DNA of 11,829 nt from Actinomycetota bacterium. GTDB lineage: Bacteria > Actinomycetota > Thermoleophilia > Gaiellales > Gaiellaceae. The notes beneath the pieces are model-generated. The model was not told the origin of the DNA. It ran no database searches and saw nothing but the letters and a program-made list of their open reading frames with translations. The DNA lies in the NCBI GenBank assembly GCA_013694685.1, contig JACDBY010000143.1, forward strand, positions 1-11,829, read 5' to 3'. Both the position numbers and the translations under genes were made by a program. Shown piece after piece: positions 1 to 7,498 of this stretch. The first letter of the stretch is position 1. Every line of letters starts with the position of its first letter.

Positions 1-1
1 C

Positions 2-43
2 CCCACGCCCCTCCCCGCTCACGGGCCAAAGGCCGGCCGGTGA
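2..43 (+). CDS. C-terminal end of an upstream gene (partial)
   Basis: From base 2 one frame stays open and ends at TGA 41-43, overlapping the GTG of the next gene as GTGA. The visible tail is short and rich in Pro and Ala (ends ..HGPKAGR). The same 4-bp overlap joins other genes of this operon, so a translationally coupled upstream gene is plausible. In Actinobacteria a PP2C phosphatase often precedes rodA-pbpA-pknB, but thirteen codons cannot show identity; that is inference from context only. Confidence 0.35.
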   Translation, partial: PTPLPAHGPKAGR

Positions 44-1347
44 GCGCGCGGAACCGCGAGCTCCTCACCCTCGTCCTCGCCGCACTCGTCGCGTCCGCTG
101 CCTTCGCGAGCGCCTGGATCGCGGACACGGCGGAGGTCGAGCAGGGCTGGGTGCCGTGGGCCGCGCTCCTCGCGGGCGTCTTTGTGGTGGCGCATCTCGT
201 CGCGCGGGTCGTCGTTCCGGACGCCGATCCGACGCTCCTCCCGCTCGCGGCGCTCCTCTGCGCGATCGGGCTGACGTTCGTCTACCGGATCGACCCCGAC
301 GACGGACGGCGGCAGCTCGTCTGGGTCGCCGTCGGGGTGCTGGCGTTCTCCCTCGCACTCCTCTGGCTGCGTTACGACTACCGCGTCCTCGAGCGCTACA
401 AGTACCTCTTCGGCGTCTCGGCGATCGTGCTCCTCATGCTGCCGTCGGTGCCAGGGCTCGGCGAGCGCATCAACGGGGTCAAGCTCTGGGTGTCGATCGG
501 GCCGCTCCAGTTCCAGCCGGGCGAGATCGCAAAGATCTTCCTCGTCGTCTTCCTGGCCGGCTACCTGCGCGACAAGCGCGAGTCGCTCGCGAGCGGGCGA
601 CTGAAGGACGTCGGGCCGCTCGTCGCCATCTGGGGCGGCGCGATGCTCGTGCTCGTCCAGACGAGCGACCTCGGCTCCGCGCTCCTCAACTTCGGGATCT
701 TCCTCGCGATGGTGTACGCCGCCACCGGGCGGCTGTCGTTCGTCGCCGCTGGGGTCGTGCTCTTCGCCGGCGGCGCCGCCGTGCTGTACAACGCCCTCGA
801 CCGCGTGCAGCAGCGGGTCACCGTCTGGCTCGAGCCGTGGACGGACGACAAGGTGTACTGCACGCTGAACGGCGCGCTCGAGTACCGGCAGAACTGCGAC
901 TCGTACCAGCTCGTCAAGAGCCTCTACTCGATCGCGAACGGCGGCTACGGTGGCACCGGGATCGGTCGCGGCACCTTCGAGACTATTGACGGGACGCCGC
1001 TCATCCCGTACCTCGAGACCGACTTCGTCTACTCGGCGATCGCGCAAGAGCTCGGCCTCGTCGGCTCGGCAGCGGTGCTCCTCCTCTTCCTCGCCCTCGT
1101 CGCGCGGGCGATGCGGGTCGCGCTCATCGCGCACGACGGCTTCTCGAAGCTCCTCGCCGCCGGGCTCGCGTTCGGCTTCGCGCTGCAGACCTTCATCATC
1201 GTCGGAGGGGTCCTACGCCTCGTCCCGCTGACGGGCATCACGCTGCCGTTCGTCTCGTACGGGGGCTCGAGCATCGTCTCGAACTTCTTGATGCTCGCGC
1301 TCCTGATGCTCGTCTCGAACCGCGCCGTGCAGGGCGCGCCGCGATGA
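40..1347 (+). CDS. rodA: FtsW/RodA/SpoVE-family peptidoglycan glycosyltransferase
   Basis: SEDS-family polytopic membrane enzyme that polymerises lipid II into glycan strands together with a partner class B PBP. The 435-residue product has about ten hydrophobic segments. Visible signatures are NGVKLWVSIGPLQFQPGEI at about 145-163 (the family's W...QPSE region), the ETDFVYSAIAQELG segment whose Asp328 aligns with the catalytic Asp of E. coli RodA, and LTGITLPFVSYGGSS at about 397-411. The GTG start at 40 overlaps the upstream stop, and the stop TGA overlaps the pbpA ATG, so translation is probably coupled. Pairing with a PBP and a PASTA kinase is the actinobacterial rodA-pbpA-pknB arrangement. 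RodA versus FtsW cannot be settled from motifs alone; context favours RodA. Odd: the outer loop before the YQ/GGYGGTG segment is longer than usual and carries two Cys (274 and 286). Confidence 0.93.
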   Translation: MSARNRELLTLVLAALVASAAFASAWIADTAEVEQGWVPWAALLAGVFVVAHLVARVVVPDADPTLLPLAALLCAIGLTFVYRIDPDDGRRQLVWVAVGVLAFSLALLWLRYDYRVLERYKYLFGVSAIVLLMLPSVPGLGERINGVKLWVSIGPLQFQPGEIAKIFLVVFLAGYLRDKRESLASGRLKDVGPLVAIWGGAMLVLVQTSDLGSALLNFGIFLAMVYAATGRLSFVAAGVVLFAGGAAVLYNALDRVQQRVTVWLEPWTDDKVYCTLNGALEYRQNCDSYQLVKSLYSIANGGYGGTGIGRGTFETIDGTPLIPYLETDFVYSAIAQELGLVGSAAVLLLFLALVARAMRVALIAHDGFSKLLAAGLAFGFALQTFIIVGGVLRLVPLTGITLPFVSYGGSSIVSNFLMLALLMLVSNRAVQGAPR

Positions 1348-2822
1348 ATACGCAGCTGCAGCGCGTCGCGTGGACGGCGATGGCGCTCATCGTCGCCCTC
1401 GTCGTCGCGACGACGTACTGGCAGACGTGGGCCCGGCCGGGGCTCGCTGCGCGGCAGGACAACGAGATCCAGCGTGTCGCCGAGTTCGAGGTCCGGCGGG
1501 GCCTGATCCTCGCCCCGGAACGGCGGCTCGCCCGGAACGAGGTCGTGCGTCGCCGCGGCAAGTCGCTCTACTTCCGCAAGTACCCGCAAGGGAAGCTCGC
1601 CGCGCACGTCGTCGGCTACTCGACGGCCTCCCGCGCCCGTGCGGGCCTCGAGCAATCGCTGAACGGCATCCTCACGGGCACCGAACGTGACCTGGCAGGC
1701 CTTGTCGAGAGCCAGCTCGACGAGCTCCGCGGCGAGCCGATCGTCGGCGACACGGTCGTCACGACCCTCGACCTTCGCGCGCAGCAGGTCGCGCTCGAGG
1801 CGCTGGGACGCCGCTGCGGCTCCGTCGTCGCGCTCGATCCGCGCAGCGGGAAGCTGCTCGTCATGGCGTCCTCGCCGAGCTACGACCCGAATCTCATCGA
1901 GAACAAGTTCGGCCTGATCGACCGGATCACGGCCGACTGCCGCCCAGCCGCACCCCTGCTGAACCGCGCCTCCCAGGGGCTCTATCCGCCGGGCTCGATC
2001 TTCAAGGTGGTGACCGCCGCCGCAGCCCTCGAGTCGAATCGCTGGAAGCCGGATTCGGGATTCGTCGACCCGGGGTACTGCATCGCCTACGGCAAGCGGG
2101 TCAACAATTTCGACACGAGCCGGCCGTTCGGCGCGATCGACCTCGCGACGGCACTGCAGTACTCGGTGAACTCGGTCTTCTGCAACATCGGCAAGAGCCT
2201 CGGCGCGAAGCGAATCCTCGAGCAGGCGCGGAAGTTCGGCTTCTACGACCGGCCGCCGCTCGAGACACCCGAGACCGAGCGCTACCCGAGCGGTCTCTAC
2301 GACCGCGGCGATCTCTGGTTCCCGGAGAAGGACTTCCAGGTAGACGCGGGCCGGATGGCGTTCGGCCAGGAGCGCATGCTCGTCACACCGCTGCAGATGG
2401 CGATGGTCGCGGGTGGCATCGGCAATGGGGGCATCGTCATGCGGCCGTCGGTCGTCGACCGCTTCGTCTCGCCGAAGGGAACCACCGCCGACCGGGTCGA
2501 GCGCGTTCAGCTCCGCCGCGCGGTCGGTCCCGTGAACGCCCGGGACATCGGGGCGATGATGGTGCGCGCGGTCGAGGCGGGAACTGGCACTTCGGCACGC
2601 ATCTCGGGCTACCGGATCGGCGGCAAGACGGGAACGGCCGAGACGGGAGTCGCCGGACGGAACACGACGTGGTTCATCGCCTTCGCCGGCCGGCGGGGCA
2701 AACGCCCCGAGGTCGCGATCGCGGTCGTGCTCGAAGGGCAGAGCTCGACGGGTGGCTCGACAGCCGCGCCCGTCGCGCGCACCGTGATGGAGGCACTCCT
2801 GCGTCCCACGGCGAATCCGTAA
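1344..2822 (+). CDS. pbpA: Class B penicillin-binding protein (transpeptidase), PbpA-like
   Basis: D,D-transpeptidase that cross-links peptidoglycan peptides in the periplasmic space, the expected partner of the SEDS polymerase encoded just upstream. The 492-residue product has one N-terminal membrane anchor (about 9-26), a short dimerisation-type region and a transpeptidase domain. All three active-site motifs are intact: S218-I-F-K221 within YPPGSIFK, S274-V-N276, and K428-T-G430 in GGKTGTAE. The length and reduced N-terminal domain match the actinobacterial PbpA group rather than the larger FtsI/PBP3 type. The ATG overlaps the rodA stop (ATGA). Four Cys residues (158, 199, 246, 280) fall in the extracytoplasmic part, which may allow disulphides; that is inference. 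Confidence 0.93.
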   Translation: MNTQLQRVAWTAMALIVALVVATTYWQTWARPGLAARQDNEIQRVAEFEVRRGLILAPERRLARNEVVRRRGKSLYFRKYPQGKLAAHVVGYSTASRARAGLEQSLNGILTGTERDLAGLVESQLDELRGEPIVGDTVVTTLDLRAQQVALEALGRRCGSVVALDPRSGKLLVMASSPSYDPNLIENKFGLIDRITADCRPAAPLLNRASQGLYPPGSIFKVVTAAAALESNRWKPDSGFVDPGYCIAYGKRVNNFDTSRPFGAIDLATALQYSVNSVFCNIGKSLGAKRILEQARKFGFYDRPPLETPETERYPSGLYDRGDLWFPEKDFQVDAGRMAFGQERMLVTPLQMAMVAGGIGNGGIVMRPSVVDRFVSPKGTTADRVERVQLRRAVGPVNARDIGAMMVRAVEAGTGTSARISGYRIGGKTGTAETGVAGRNTTWFIAFAGRRGKRPEVAIAVVLEGQSSTGGSTAAPVARTVMEALLRPTANP

Positions 2823-2850
2823 GAGGGCACGTCTACCCTTCGAGCATCCG

Positions 2851-4812
2851 ATGACGACGATCGACGAGAAGCACGGCACGGTCTTCGCGGGCCGGTACCG
2901 GCTCGAGCGAAAGCTCGGGAGCGGCGGCATGGCCGACGTCTGGCTCGCCGAGGACCAGGAGCTCGGCCGCAACGTCGCGATCAAGATGCTCCACGAGCGC
3001 TACGCAGGGGACACGCAGTTCGTCGAGCGCTTTCGCCGCGAGGCGACCCACGCAGCGGGGCTGTCCCACCCGAACGTCGTCTCGATCTTCGACCGCGGCA
3101 TGGCCGAAGGCTCGTACTACATCGTCATGGAGTACGTCGAGGGACGCACGCTGAAGGAGCTCATCGTCACCCGCGGCCCGTGCCCCGTGCCCGTCGCGAT
3201 CTCCTACGTGCGCCAGGTGCTCGCCGCGCTCCGCTATGCGCACCGGAACGGCATCGTCCACCGCGACATCAAGCCGCACAACGTCCTCGTCGACCACGAG
3301 GGGCGCGTCAAGGTCGCCGACTTCGGGATCGCCCGGGCGGGCTCGAGCCAGATGACGGAGGCGGGCTCGATCATCGGCACGGCGCAGTACCTCTCGCCCG
3401 AGCAGGCGCGCGGTGCCCCTGTCGACGAGTCGTCCGATCTCTACTCGACCGGGATCCTCCTCTACGAGCTCCTCACGGGTGAGCTCCCGTTCACGGGCGA
3501 GACACCCGTGGAGATCGCCATGAAGCACCTCTCGCAGGTGCCGCCCGCGCCGTCCACGATCCGGAGCGAGGTGCCGCGCGACCTCGATCTCGTCGTCCTG
3601 CGCGCGCTCGCCAAGGAGCCGGCCGACCGCTATCGCTCCGCCAAGGAGATGGATCGCGACCTCGAGCTCGTCGGTCGCGGCGAGCCGGTCGGCGACGAGA
3701 CCGAGGCCGCCGCGACGATGGTGCTCCGGGGCGAGACGACCGCGCTGACCACGGCGACCCCGGTTCCCGTCGGGCTCGGTGGCGGCGAGCGCTACCGCTC
3801 GTACGAGGGCGAGGTGCGCACCGGGCGCCCGCTCTGGCCGTGGCTCCTCGCGCTCGGTCTCGTGATCGCGCTCGGGATCGGCGGCTTCCTCGTCTACGAC
3901 GACGTCCGCGACCGGATCGACGCGAATGAGCCGATCGCGGTTGACAACTACACGGGCATCACGGAGGAGCGAGCGGTCGCCCTGATCGAGGGCGACGACT
4001 TCGACCACCGCGTCGTCCGCAGGCCGAACGGCGACGTCCCGCCGCAGCAGGTCTACGAGCAGGATCCGGAGCCGGGCACCAGGCTGCCAAAGGGGAGCCT
4101 CATCACGGTCTTCGTCTCGACGGGGAAGCCGAAGGTCTCGGTGCCGTTCGTGCAGGGCAAGTCACGCGACACCGCGGTGGCGGAGTTGACGCAGCGCGGG
4201 CTCGAAGCGGACGTGATCGAGGTCAACTCCCCACGGCAGTCCGGCGTCGTCATCGCGCAGGCGCCGCGTGCCGGCACCGTCCTCGTCTCCGGCTCCTCGG
4301 TGCGCATCAACGTCTCGAAGGGCCCGAGGCCGATCGCCGTCCCGAGCGTCATCGGCTCGAGCTACGAGCTTGCGACGGCCCAGTTGCAGGCTGCAGGGTT
4401 CACCGTGGGTCGCGTCGACGTCGAGAGCAACCAGCCGGCCGGCGAGGTCGTCGCCCAGAACCCGCCGGGGAACTCGACCGCGACCCGGGGCACGTCGGTC
4501 ACGCTCTCCGTCTCGCAGGGGCCGACGACCGTTCCGGTGCCGGGGGTCGCGTTCCAGACGGTCGCGGACGCGCGGGCGACGCTCCGCGCGGCCGGGTTCA
4601 GGGTCGCCGTCGAGCGCCAGGAGACCGACGACGAGACCCTCGAGGGGATCGTCATCTCGCAGGATCCGCGCGAGGGAACCGAGGCCGATCCGAAGACGCT
4701 CGTCACCATCACGGTGGGCACCTTCGTACCGCCCCCGGACGTGACCGAGCCGCCCACGGAGACCGAGCCGCCGCCGACGACCGAGCCGGACGAGACGCTG
4801 CCGGTTCCGTGA
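2851..4812 (+). CDS. pknB: PknB-like Ser/Thr protein kinase with four PASTA repeats
   Basis: Transmembrane Hanks-type kinase that senses peptidoglycan fragments or lipid II through its outer PASTA domains and phosphorylates cell-wall and division proteins. Kinase domain about 16-275: glycine loop GSGGMADVW (23-31), ATP-binding Lys45, catalytic HRDIKPHN (Asp139), DFG (Asp158), activation loop with Thr169 followed by GTAQYLSPEQ. A linker leads to one membrane span (about 328-348), then PASTA units at roughly 361-424, 428-489, 494-557 and 559-622, and a Pro/Thr/Glu-rich tail (626-653). The first PASTA unit is the most divergent. The gene begins 28 nt after pbpA, the only gap in the operon. No clear Shine-Dalgarno is seen, but TACCCT at 2834-2839 lies 11 nt before the ATG and could be a weak internal promoter. 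The stop overlaps the ddl GTG (GTGA). Confidence 0.95.
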   Translation: MTTIDEKHGTVFAGRYRLERKLGSGGMADVWLAEDQELGRNVAIKMLHERYAGDTQFVERFRREATHAAGLSHPNVVSIFDRGMAEGSYYIVMEYVEGRTLKELIVTRGPCPVPVAISYVRQVLAALRYAHRNGIVHRDIKPHNVLVDHEGRVKVADFGIARAGSSQMTEAGSIIGTAQYLSPEQARGAPVDESSDLYSTGILLYELLTGELPFTGETPVEIAMKHLSQVPPAPSTIRSEVPRDLDLVVLRALAKEPADRYRSAKEMDRDLELVGRGEPVGDETEAAATMVLRGETTALTTATPVPVGLGGGERYRSYEGEVRTGRPLWPWLLALGLVIALGIGGFLVYDDVRDRIDANEPIAVDNYTGITEERAVALIEGDDFDHRVVRRPNGDVPPQQVYEQDPEPGTRLPKGSLITVFVSTGKPKVSVPFVQGKSRDTAVAELTQRGLEADVIEVNSPRQSGVVIAQAPRAGTVLVSGSSVRINVSKGPRPIAVPSVIGSSYELATAQLQAAGFTVGRVDVESNQPAGEVVAQNPPGNSTATRGTSVTLSVSQGPTTVPVPGVAFQTVADARATLRAAGFRVAVERQETDDETLEGIVISQDPREGTEADPKTLVTITVGTFVPPPDVTEPPTETEPPPTTEPDETLPVP

Positions 4813-5858
4813 CCGTGAGCGACCGGCAGAACGGACGCGTCCGGATCGCCGTACTCGCCGGGGGCCGCTCGAGCGAGCACGAGATCTCGCTGGCGTCTGC
4901 CGCCTCGGTGGCGGACGCGCTCGACCCGGCGCGCTACGACGTTTCGGTGATCGCGATCGGCCGCGACGGGCGCTGGCAGCTTCCGACCGCGGAAAGTCCT
5001 GCGCTCGAGCAGTCGGTCTCGGACGGAGCGGAGGGACGCGAGACGTTGCCCATTCCGCGCGACGCCGCGCCGCATCCACTCGGCCCGGTCGACGTCGTGC
5101 TTCCGATCCTCCACGGCCCGTTCGGTGAGGACGGCACGGTGCAGGGATTGCTCGAGCTCGCAGCGATCCCCTACGTCGGCTCTGGCGTCACGGCCTCGGC
5201 GCTCTGCATGGACAAGGACCTCTTCAAGGCGGTGCTGCGCGACCGCGGGATCCCGGTGTGCCGGAGCGTCACGCTCCGACCCGGCGACGCCGTCAAGCAC
5301 CCGTTCGACTATCCACTCTTCGTGAAGCCCGCGAGGCTCGGCTCGTCGGTCGGCATCAGCAAGGTTCGCGCCGAGGCTGAGCTCGCGGCCGCGGTCGAGC
5401 TCGCGTTCCGCCATGACGACAAGGTGCTCGTCGAGGAACTCCAGGACGGCGTCGAGGTCGAGGTGGGCGTGCTCGGGAACCGGGAGCCGGTCGCGTCCGT
5501 CGTCGGCGAGATCGTCGCGAACGCCGACTGGTACGACTACGCCGCGAAGTATGACGAGGGCGGGATGGAGCTCGTTGTCCCTGCGCGGATTGCCGCCGAG
5601 GCGGCCGAGCGCGTCCGCGAGCTCGCGGTGGCGTCGTTCGTCGCCACCGACTGCGAGGGCATGGCCCGCGTCGACTTCTTCGTCCGAACGGACGGCGAGG
5701 TCGTCGTCAACGAGCTGAACACGATCCCGGGCTTCACCGCGACGAGCGTCTACGCGAAGCTCTTCGCCGCGTCGGGCATCTCGTACACCGACCTCCTTGA
5801 CCACCTGGTCTCGCTTGCGCTCGAACGGCACGAGCGACGCCAGCTGCTCGCGTTCTGA
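4809..5858 (+). CDS. ddl: D-alanine--D-alanine ligase
   Basis: ATP-grasp enzyme of the cytoplasm that joins two D-Ala to make the dipeptide terminating peptidoglycan precursors. The 349-residue product has the family landmarks: GGRSSEHEIS (Glu23 aligns with E. coli DdlB Glu15), HGPFGEDG (102-109), GSGVTASAL, KPARLGSSVGISK (173-185), ARVDFF, and the metal/ligand segment NELNTIPGFT (301-310). The omega-loop reads YDYAAKY (242-248); its Tyr is typical of D-Ala-D-Ala rather than D-Ala-D-lactate ligases. GTG 4809 overlaps the pknB stop; a second in-frame GTG at 4815 is an alternative start. Placement directly after pknB links precursor synthesis to the kinase that monitors the wall. Phosphorylation of Ddl by PASTA kinases is known in other bacteria; here it is only inferred. 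Confidence 0.96.
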   Translation: MTVSDRQNGRVRIAVLAGGRSSEHEISLASAASVADALDPARYDVSVIAIGRDGRWQLPTAESPALEQSVSDGAEGRETLPIPRDAAPHPLGPVDVVLPILHGPFGEDGTVQGLLELAAIPYVGSGVTASALCMDKDLFKAVLRDRGIPVCRSVTLRPGDAVKHPFDYPLFVKPARLGSSVGISKVRAEAELAAAVELAFRHDDKVLVEELQDGVEVEVGVLGNREPVASVVGEIVANADWYDYAAKYDEGGMELVVPARIAAEAAERVRELAVASFVATDCEGMARVDFFVRTDGEVVVNELNTIPGFTATSVYAKLFAASGISYTDLLDHLVSLALERHERRQLLAF

Positions 5859-6082
5859 TGCGATTGCTCCTGCTCGCCTCAGCGGTTCTCGTCGCGGCAG
5901 TGCCGGCGGTCGCCGCGAGCGCGACGGCGCCACCCCTCATCCGCGTGGCGAAGCCCTCGTTCCCCGCGCCACTCGCCGCGGTCGCGGTGTCGGTTTGGTG
6001 CCGATCGCTCCACAGGCCGGGAGCGCCGCATCCACAGCGTCTCACGACGCGCCTCTTCCGATCGGCCGCCGCCTGGCGCTGA
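5858..6082 (+). CDS. Small hypothetical protein with signal-peptide-like N-terminus
   Basis: A 74-codon ORF starts at an ATG that shares one base with the ddl stop (TGATG), so it could be translated by re-initiation. Residues 1-20 are a convincing hydrophobic export signal (MRLLLLASAVLVAAVPAVAA, followed by SATA). The rest is basic and low in complexity (Pro, Arg, Ala) and matches no family I know. A longer overlapping ORF in another frame ends nearby at 6093. This may be a real tiny secreted protein, the decayed or frameshifted start of a longer secreted protein, or chance in GC-rich DNA. I rate a functional product as uncertain. Confidence 0.35.
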   Translation: MRLLLLASAVLVAAVPAVAASATAPPLIRVAKPSFPAPLAAVAVSVWCRSLHRPGAPHPQRLTTRLFRSAAAWR

Positions 6083-6099
6083 ACCGCTGCTGATACCTC

Positions 6100-6128
6100 G
6101 AGTATGAGGCGGGCTTATAGCCCGACTC
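6100..6128. terminator. Hairpin between convergent genes, possible bidirectional terminator
   Basis: CGGGCT (6110-6115) and AGCCCG (6119-6124) form a perfect 6-bp stem with a TAT loop. GAGT (6100-6103) and ACTC (6125-6128) can extend it past an unpaired ATGAGG. It sits between the end of the plus-strand operon and the stop codon (6127-6129) of the minus-strand aminotransferase. No T-tract follows in either direction, so intrinsic termination is inferred from position and structure only. Confidence 0.4.
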
Positions 6129-7446
6129 AGAGCACCGCAGCGAGCGCGTCCTCCCACGCCTCGAGCGCCTCGTCGAGGACGGCCTCCTCGATCGTGAGCG
6201 GACAGAGGACGCGGATGCAGTTTCCGTGGACGCCGGCCTTGAGCAGGATCAGGCCGCGGTCGAGCGCCGCGTCGATCACCGCCCGGACGATGTCGGGCGC
6301 AGGCTCCTTCGTCGCGCGGTCGGCCACGAGCTCGATCGCGAGCATCGCCCCGAGACCGCGGACGTCGCCGATCGCGGGAAAGCGCTCCTGCCAGGCGAGC
6401 ATCCGCTCGCGTATCCGAGCCCCGATGACGTTCGCACGCTCGACGAGCCCCTCGTCGGCGATCACGTCGAGCACCGCGATGGCCGCCGCCTGGGCGACCG
6501 GGTTGCCGATGAACGTCCCGCCGATCGCGCCGTCGTGGGCGCCGTCCATGATCTCCGCGCGGCCGATCACGCCGGAGAGCGGTAGTCCGCCGGCGATCGA
6601 TTTCGCGACTGTCACGAGGTCAGGCTCGATTCCGAAGTGCTCCATCGCGAACATCCGACCCGTGCGCCCGAAGCCCGACTGCACCTCGTCGGCGACGAGG
6701 ACGATCCCGTGGCGGTCGCAGAGCTCGCGCAATCCCTCGACGTACGCCTGGGGCGCCGGGACGAAGCCACCTTCGCCGAGTTGCGGCTCGAAGACGATCG
6801 CGGCGACGTGCTCGGGTGGCACATGGGTGTCGAACACCCGTTGGAGCGCCGTGAGCGCCTCCCCCGCATCCGGTCCCCGATAGTCGTTCGGGTACGGCGC
6901 GCGGTACACCTCGGGCGCGAACGGCCCCATCCCCGTCTTGTAGGGGTGGAACTTCGACGTCATCGTCATCGAGAGCAGGGTGCGCCCGTGGAAGGCTCCC
7001 TCGAACGCGATCACGCCGGGTCGCCCGGTATGCAGGCGCGCAAGCTTCACCGCGTTCTCCACCGCCTCGGTTCCCGCGTTGAAGAAGGCGGCCCGGGTGC
7101 TGCCGGCGATCGGGACGAGCGCGCAGAGCCGCTCGCCGAGCTCGACGTACGTCTCGTAGGGGACGATTGTGAAGTCCGTGTGGACGAAGAGCTGTGCCTG
7201 CTCGACGATCGCCTCGACGACGCGCGGGTGGGCGTGGCCGACGTTCACGACCCCGACCCCGCCCGCGAAGTCGATCAAAACGTTGCCGTCGACGTCCGTG
7301 ATCGTCGCGTTCTCCGCCCGCTCGGCGAACACCGGCAGGTGGACGCGGAGCGGCCGCGCGACCGAGCGCGCCTCGCGCTCGGCGAGCTCGCGGGAGCGTG
7401 GCCCTGGGATCTCCGTCCTGAGCTCGATCGTCCTCGTCGCCGCCAT
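6127..7446 (-). CDS. gabT: 4-aminobutyrate aminotransferase-like class III PLP enzyme
   Basis: Class III (fold type I) aminotransferase, most like GabT, which moves the amino group of GABA to 2-oxoglutarate to give succinate semialdehyde and glutamate. The 439-residue product from the ATG at 7446 shows NAGTEAVENAVKLAR (123-137), FEGAFHGRT (148-156), Asp253 in VADEVQSGFGRTG, the Schiff-base Lys282 in VAKSIAGGLPLSG, and GTFIGNP (310-316). The open frame continues upstream to 7653, but those 69 residues are low-complexity, lie opposite pdxH and follow no promoter; the chosen start lies 9 nt after a TACCCT box and begins typical family sequence. Odd: the usual EPVQGEGG reads EPQLGEGG (220-227). 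A related omega-amino-acid or ornithine-type substrate remains possible. It diverges from pdxH, which makes its cofactor. Confidence 0.88.
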   Translation of the reverse strand: MAATRTIELRTEIPGPRSRELAEREARSVARPLRVHLPVFAERAENATITDVDGNVLIDFAGGVGVVNVGHAHPRVVEAIVEQAQLFVHTDFTIVPYETYVELGERLCALVPIAGSTRAAFFNAGTEAVENAVKLARLHTGRPGVIAFEGAFHGRTLLSMTMTSKFHPYKTGMGPFAPEVYRAPYPNDYRGPDAGEALTALQRVFDTHVPPEHVAAIVFEPQLGEGGFVPAPQAYVEGLRELCDRHGIVLVADEVQSGFGRTGRMFAMEHFGIEPDLVTVAKSIAGGLPLSGVIGRAEIMDGAHDGAIGGTFIGNPVAQAAAIAVLDVIADEGLVERANVIGARIRERMLAWQERFPAIGDVRGLGAMLAIELVADRATKEPAPDIVRAVIDAALDRGLILLKAGVHGNCIRVLCPLTIEEAVLDEALEAWEDALAAVL

Positions 7447-7455
7447 CGCGCCCGC

Positions 7456-7461
7456 AGGGTA
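7456..7461 (-). promoter_or_regulatory. -10-like box for the aminotransferase gene
   Basis: On the minus strand TACCCT ends 9 nt before the ATG at 7446. This fits a TANNNT actinobacterial -10 with transcription beginning at or within a few bases of the start codon. No clear -35 or Shine-Dalgarno is seen. Confidence 0.4.
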
Positions 7462-7486
7462 GCGACGGCTCCGGCGAGGCCGGCGA

Positions 7487-7492
7487 TACAGT
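7487..7492 (+). promoter_or_regulatory. -10-like box for pdxH, leaderless spacing
   Basis: TACAGT ends 6 nt before the ATG at 7499, so transcription would begin at or next to the start codon. It fits the TANNNT pattern and supports the choice of start for pdxH. A GGGGG run directly before the ATG is too close to act as a ribosome-binding site. Confidence 0.45.
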
Positions 7493-7498
7493 CGGGGG

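Noticed and set aside
1029..2984. 651-codon open frame on the minus strand opposite rodA/pbpA
   Set aside because: It is antisense to two genes with intact catalytic motifs, its translation is Arg/Asp/Glu/Ala-rich without any domain, and long antisense frames are expected at this GC content.
4362..5933. 523-codon minus-strand open frame opposite pknB/ddl
   Set aside because: Shadow of strongly supported plus-strand genes; low-complexity composition and no motif.
6930..7170. Two further GTAGGGG heptamers (near 6940 and 7157)
   Set aside because: They lie inside gabT codons and are not followed by a palindrome, so they are background. They show that the heptamer alone is not evidence of a REP element.
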